A DNA stretch of 64,000 nt from Monarcha castaneiventris obscurior. Its lineage: Eukaryota; Chordata; Aves; Passeriformes; Monarchidae. Below are positions 60,000 through 64,000 of the stretch, in pieces; within the stretch, counting starts at the first letter, position 1, and the number at the start of each line of letters is the position of its first letter. The DNA lies in contig JAMPIT010000493.1 in the NCBI GenBank assembly GCA_026261815.1, positions 3,241,501 through 3,305,500 of the forward strand. Reading direction: 5' to 3'. The notes under the pieces are model-generated. The model did not search any database. It was not told where the DNA came from and saw only the letters and a list, made by a program, of their open reading frames with translations. The position numbers and the translations under genes were made by a program.

Positions 60000-60950
60000 A
60001 GTGGCTTCATTAAGGTTGATTTGGAGGGGGGAGCAAGATGAGGAAAAAAATTGCCCATATGATTGGCTGGGAGAATAGCTCTGAATTATGGGATCCATCT
60101 GTTTCCTGTAATGAATTCATAAACCCATCAAACAATGACCTGAACGAATTGCTGAAGGAAAAAAATAATACACTGGCATGATATGTTTAACGCAGTGAGG
60201 CATTGGCATTGTATAATCAAAAATTCTCCTCACATCCAGCACTTTGTAATGGAGCTGCTGTGTTTAATAGAAGCTGTAAATAAATCCTGTCACCGTAGCA
60301 GCCAAGAATGCATTTCTGGGTTTAACTGTTTCTCTTCTGGAATGTCTGGTCCTCGAAGGCTTTAGAAATGCAAGTTTTATAGAGCTGGAGTGGGGGATTC
60401 TGAAATATAGAGAAATGTTAATGAGGTGAATGAAAGGAAAAAGCTGCCATAAATCAGTATTATGTGGCTTAACCAGTTTCTTTCATTTATGCATGTTCTT
60501 TCCTTATGTCGTAGAAATGTACTTAAAAGCTATTGTTGTAATTGAAATCTGTTAGACTGATCCTATTCATTTTATTAATAAAATCCACCTACAATTGCTC
60601 GTAACACTTTTTTATGCAGTTGGGATTCCCGAGATTGTAATCATCAAAAAGCATATGGAGTAATTATTGGATTTGTTTGGGTAAAATTGGATTAAGAAGT
60701 TTAGATACCATTAAGTACTGATAATTATTACAAGCAAGCTCATTGTTTAGTGTATGTACAGCTCGGAAGGGAGAGTAAGCAGATACCCATCACAAACATC
60801 TTAAGAGCAAGCAATCTCAAGGCTTTCATTTTACGCCTTTAATTGTATTTTTGCAAGAGGCTTTCCACTTAAATGTTCTTGCTTTAGCTCTTTAATCACG
60901 TGCTGGTTATGAAAATCACTGGGTGTTAAATCCTTTCCCCCACACGATTT
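60000..60950. promoter_or_regulatory. AT-rich intronic block, candidate enhancer
   Basis: This block has no repeat likeness and is unusually rich in homeodomain-type cores (TAATTA, ATTAAT, TAATTGT) and motifs such as GCATATGGAGTAATTATTGG and TTAATCACGTGC. The low repeat content and even complexity resemble deeply conserved intronic elements. Conservation cannot be measured here. Confidence 0.3.
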
Positions 60951-62969
60951 AAACAACATTTTTCGCATTCAGGCAAATTTAGCCATAAAAGCTGTGTTTG
61001 AATTCCTGCCTTTCCAGCAGCTGCCCACATGCCATTAGCAGTGGCAGTGGATTCCTTGCAGGTGAAAGGGTGCACAGGCTGTTCTGGGGGCTGCCAGGGC
61101 TCTCCATGGATTGGCAGCTCTGCCCTTGGGGCTGATTAAAGGCAGAGCTGGCAGTGCCCAGGCAGTGCCCGAGAGAGGCCCTGGCTGCTCTGCCTTTGTG
61201 CCCTGCAGTGGGGAAACGCCGTGGTTTGTACCCTGTGAGTTCTGCCAGGGTACCCATCATGTGAGGGTGCAGCCCTGCAGGAAGGGGGATGCCCAAAGGG
61301 TTTACAGAGATGCTGTTATTGCCAATATCACACGGCAATTAATAATTAGGAGATCCAGGGGAGGCACTTGGAGCATTTGGTATTTCTCACAGTGCGTATC
61401 AAGTGAAAATTGCTGGTTAAACATTGCTGAGGATGACTTCAGAACACAGTGGTATTGTCTTGGTAATATATATTCTCTAAATATTGTTGCTGTATTTGAA
61501 GTCTAAATTCCAGCCTGGTATGAAGCTGGAATTCAGGGCTCGAGCCCATTTGTGTGATATTGTTCACTCTTCTTGCTTTATTCCCTGTCATTGGTGTAAT
61601 TAAACAGTTCTTTTCCATCTACCATGATTTGTACACATAGTATTCTTGCAAGAGCTTCCATTTAAGTTCTCTTTGAAGAGATTTTGATGTACAAAATAAA
61701 AATTACTTTGCTGTGTTGATTAAAGAAAAACCAGTAGCATGAATATGCAGAAATATTTTAATTCTAAAGTACAGTGATATTTTGATTTTCTTTGTTCTTT
61801 TTTCTGATCTGTGATTCAGATATGTAGAGGGAAACATTGTCTCTAACATTGAAATTGAGTTTCTCTGGCTTCACCTTCGTGATGGAACACCTTTGTTAAT
61901 TTACATTAAAGTGAAAAGTGTTGTCTATTAGTGATTTATAAAAAATAAATCTATGTATATGCATGCTGCTTTGGGAGTATCAGATGTGATTTATATATAC
62001 ACAATACTGAGAATATAATGCTTTTTAAAAAGCAGCCTGTCTTGCTCTCTAAAATATGTTTCCAATTAATTAATATTCCTCGTGAAAATCTTGGGGCCAG
62101 ACAAATCCCAGCACTGCTGGCATCGTGCCAGTGAGCAGTTTCCATTCTCTTGTCCTTTTCCTCCTCTTCCCTGGCATTCCTTCTCATCTGCTGGCACCAG
62201 GGTGTGTGTGCCTGCTCTGTCAGCCGAGCTGGAGAAGCTCCCTGGCTGGAATGGTGGGCTATTTTTGGTGGATCAGCCTGTCTGCAGTGCTCTGGGTGAA
62301 CCTTGTGGTAAATGACTTTGCAGAAATCCCGAGTCCTTCAGATTTCACTGTTAGTAAATGTTTGCATCTCTGTGATGGTGGTGGTAGAGGTAAATGCTTA
62401 CATTGCTGTAACAGTAGTAGCAGAAGCAATAGGAGCTAAAACAACCCCATTAAAATGAAGTCAGACTTACTTTCCATCATGTGAACAACAGGTCTATTTG
62501 TATTGTGGAAACAACATAGTTCACGCATACATGTTGAAGATGCAGATTTGGTATTTGAAAATAAATATTCTGCATTCCATTACACTTTTAATCTACTTTT
62601 TAAATTGTCAAAGTAAGGATAAACTGTTTGTTTCCAGAGCTGATTGTGTGTTTTGAAAAGCTAAGGAAAGTTTTTTCGCTGCTCTTTAGGTATTAGTTGT
62701 ACGTCAGGTTTTTTTTTTTATACTCAGAGTTCCTGTATTGCTACAGATGGAATCACAGGTGAAATTGTGTAGGCTTCCAAAACAAACATCTTGGAGAAGT
62801 GAAATGCTGATGGTCCTGTCAGACTTTTGGCATATTTTTGCTTGGTCAAGTCCCTGCTTGCTTTGAACCAACCCTCAGCATTCCCTCGGTGCCTGTTCAC
62901 TGCTGTGGCTGTGGAAGTTGTTCAGTTTTCCAGGTGTGTCAGAGCCTGGAGAGAGGCTGAGTGTGGGTT

Positions 62970-63120
62970 TATAGTGTCCATGGCAGAGTTCAAGCAACAT
63001 TTGGACAGCGTTTTTGGGCACAAGGTGTGACTCTTGGGGTTGGTCCTGTGTGGGGCCAGCACCTGGGTGATGATCCTTGTGTGTCCCTTCCCCTCAGCAT
63101 ATTCTGTGACTCTGTGAATG
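62970..63120 (+). mobile_element. CR1 LINE 3' fragment
   Basis: CATGGCAGAGTTCAAGCAAC, TTTGGACAGCG, GTGTGACTCTTGGGGTTGGTC, GATGATCCTTGTGTGTCCCTTC and AGCATATTCTGTGACTCTGTG are the CR1 3' end in sense order, ending in the TTCTGTGA-type tail. It lies about 730 bp before the coding exon at 63849. Confidence 0.9.
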
Positions 63121-63848
63121 TGCTGGAATTTTGCACTTGCTAGACACAGCTTGTGATGAGCTGGAGCAGTGCTTGGTTCTGTTCATCCCAGAAGCCCAAA
63201 GAGTTTCTCTGGGTGGCCAAACAGCTCTGGTAGCTGCTGCCAGGTGAGCTGAGCCAGGGCTGCTATCCCCCAGTGCCCTCCTGCACTGTTGGCCAGGCTG
63301 GGTTGGTGTGGGGAATGTCAGATGTGCACTTGGAGTGCAGATGTTGGTGACTGGGATGTCTGAAGTATTTGATGCAAAGGTTTGGATAAAGACCACAAGA
63401 AACCCAGTTTGTGTGAGTGCTGAATAAGCTGGTGGATCAGGTCTTTTAGCTTGTTTTTTGGGAGCTTATTAGAAGCCTGAAAATGTTTGTTTTCATGGCT
63501 GTAGGCCGTGGGACTTGATGTTAATATTGGCAAAGTCACCCCAAAAACTGCTGAACTGAAAAGGCAGTGGAGGCTCAAGGCGGGTGCAGCAGTGTGCCAC
63601 TCACTTTAAATGAGCATTCTGTTCAATACTGAATTGTCACAGCTCTCTTGTCCTCCCTCCTGTTTTAAACCATACAGATGATTTGTTTCAGTAGGGCATA
63701 AAAGCTTCCACTACCATCACAGAAAGTAAACCTAGGCAAAAAGTAACACACTCTGCCAACTTTTAGGTTTGGTCAGTTACAATAAAAAAAATCCACCCTA
63801 CAGCTTTTAAGATCCTAAACCAATGATTATTATTTTCTTTTGCCCTAG

Positions 63849-64000
63849 TGCCAGAACCTATTAAGACCAGTTTAAGCCAGCCCCAACCTGCCGGTACCGG
63901 TACCAGTACTTCCACCAGCACTCTCACCAACAGCAGCAATGGCAAGCGCGCGTCTGCTAACGGGCAGCAGCCTGCAGCGTCCCGATACCTGCCCCGAGAG
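63849..64000 (+). CDS. TNRC6C: TNRC6C-like coding exon, truncated by the window end
   Basis: The exon follows the acceptor TTTTGCCCTAG, completes the Val codon split by the microexon and stays open for 50 further codons to the last base. It encodes VPEPIKTSLSQPQPAG, a Gly/Thr then Ser/Thr alternation made by GGTACC and ACCAGT repeats, SSNGKR, an ANGQQP stretch and ends RYLPRE. The RY-PRE motif is shared by TNRC6A, B and C and in them leads into a VPPRFR-type segment before the Argonaute-binding domain. No GW or WG pair is present yet. The region is expected to be disordered. The TSTSTST run and S-RYLPRE ending fit TNRC6C best; TNRC6A has an interrupted version. Confidence 0.88.

Larger units (their letters stand above)
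41251..63848 (+). other. Intron 3 of the TNRC6C-like gene (22.6 kb)
   Basis: The intron begins GTAAATAC and ends TTCTTTTGCCCTAG. No coding exon is recognised inside it. It contains a 72-bp tandem duplication (51.83 kb), an antisense solo LTR (50.3 kb), an old antisense CR1 (57.7-58.7 kb), a CR1 3' tail (62.97 kb) and an AT-rich, homeodomain-motif-rich block at 60.0-60.95 kb. The rest is unique AT-rich sequence with no signal I can name. Confidence 0.75.
19735..64000 (+). other. TNRC6C: TNRC6/GW182-family gene, 5' part (TNRC6C-like), runs off the window
   Basis: This is the 5' portion of a gene for a trinucleotide-repeat-containing 6 protein, the scaffold of the microRNA silencing complex. 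Family members bind Argonaute through GW/WG repeats and recruit PABPC, PAN2-PAN3 and CCR4-NOT to repress mRNAs in the cytoplasm and P-bodies. The sequence shows a CpG-island promoter, an exon-like segment at 21161-21211, and coding exons at 40281-40380, 41229-41250 and 63849-64000 whose phases fit together. The joined frame gives 79 residues beginning MEEKKKKKQEE, then AAEQKTKVPE, SLSQPQPAG and RYLPRE at the window end. From memory this matches the long TNRC6C isoform better than TNRC6A or TNRC6B: the QEEKKKKEGAQKK and PAGTGTSTSTST stretches are the TNRC6C-like parts. No tryptophan is reached, so all GW repeats lie downstream. The exact transcription start is not known; 19735 is an estimate. 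Family assignment is firm, paralogue assignment less so. Confidence 0.82.

Noticed and set aside
40281..64000. Assignment to TNRC6A or TNRC6B
   Set aside because: The REKEQE stretch recalls TNRC6B and the TST runs recall TNRC6A, but QEEKKKKEGAQKK, PAGTGTSTSTST and SRYLPRE together fit the long TNRC6C isoform best. A protein search of the 79 residues would settle it.

Overview
The window is vertebrate nuclear DNA, almost certainly from a bird. The evidence is the gene structure (short exons with GT/AG boundaries, introns of 0.8 to 23 kb), a CpG-island promoter, several CR1 LINE fragments with the avian 3' end (TTCTATGA-type repeats, 'GGTTGGAAGGGACCTTAAAG' and its complement), and an avian-type solo LTR. 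None of the long open frames in the window is a bacterial-style gene.

Only one gene can be supported: the 5' part of a TNRC6/GW182-family gene on the + strand, best matched to TNRC6C. From 5' to 3' it has a CpG-island promoter and G+C-rich leader (about 19.4-20.45 kb), a short exon-like segment at 21161-21211, the exon with the first recognisable coding ATG (40281-40380, ATG at 40318), a 22-nt microexon (41229-41250), and a coding exon that starts at 63849 and runs off the window end in frame. The 79 residues visible are a Lys/Glu-rich N-terminus followed by a Ser/Thr/Pro/Gln-rich linker. The GW repeats that bind Argonaute, the UBA and RRM domains and the silencing domain must all lie downstream of the window.

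Layout: 1-19.4 kb is intergenic with no gene seen. It holds three minisatellites (37-bp units at 7.3-7.65 kb, a 138-bp higher-order array at 9.4-10.1 kb, four near-identical 40-bp units at 11.03-11.19 kb), CR1 tails, a G-rich degenerate repeat field at 18.8-19.34 kb and several AT-rich blocks that look like conserved non-coding sequence. 19.4-21.2 kb is the promoter and leader. 21.2-40.3 kb is intron 1, 40.38-41.23 kb a short intron, and 41.25-63.85 kb a 22.6-kb intron. The last carries an antisense solo LTR at 50.3-50.86 kb, an old antisense CR1 at 57.7-58.7 kb and an AT-rich block at 60.0-60.95 kb.

The most notable observations are: an open frame that runs upstream of the recognised ATG, across the first splice junction, with family-like residues; a 22-nt microexon whose skipping gives a stop codon within nine codons; a strong-context uORF whose start lies inside a YY1-like site in the CpG island; and two minisatellites 2 kb apart that share a core sequence. 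All assignments are from reading the sequence; no database search was possible.
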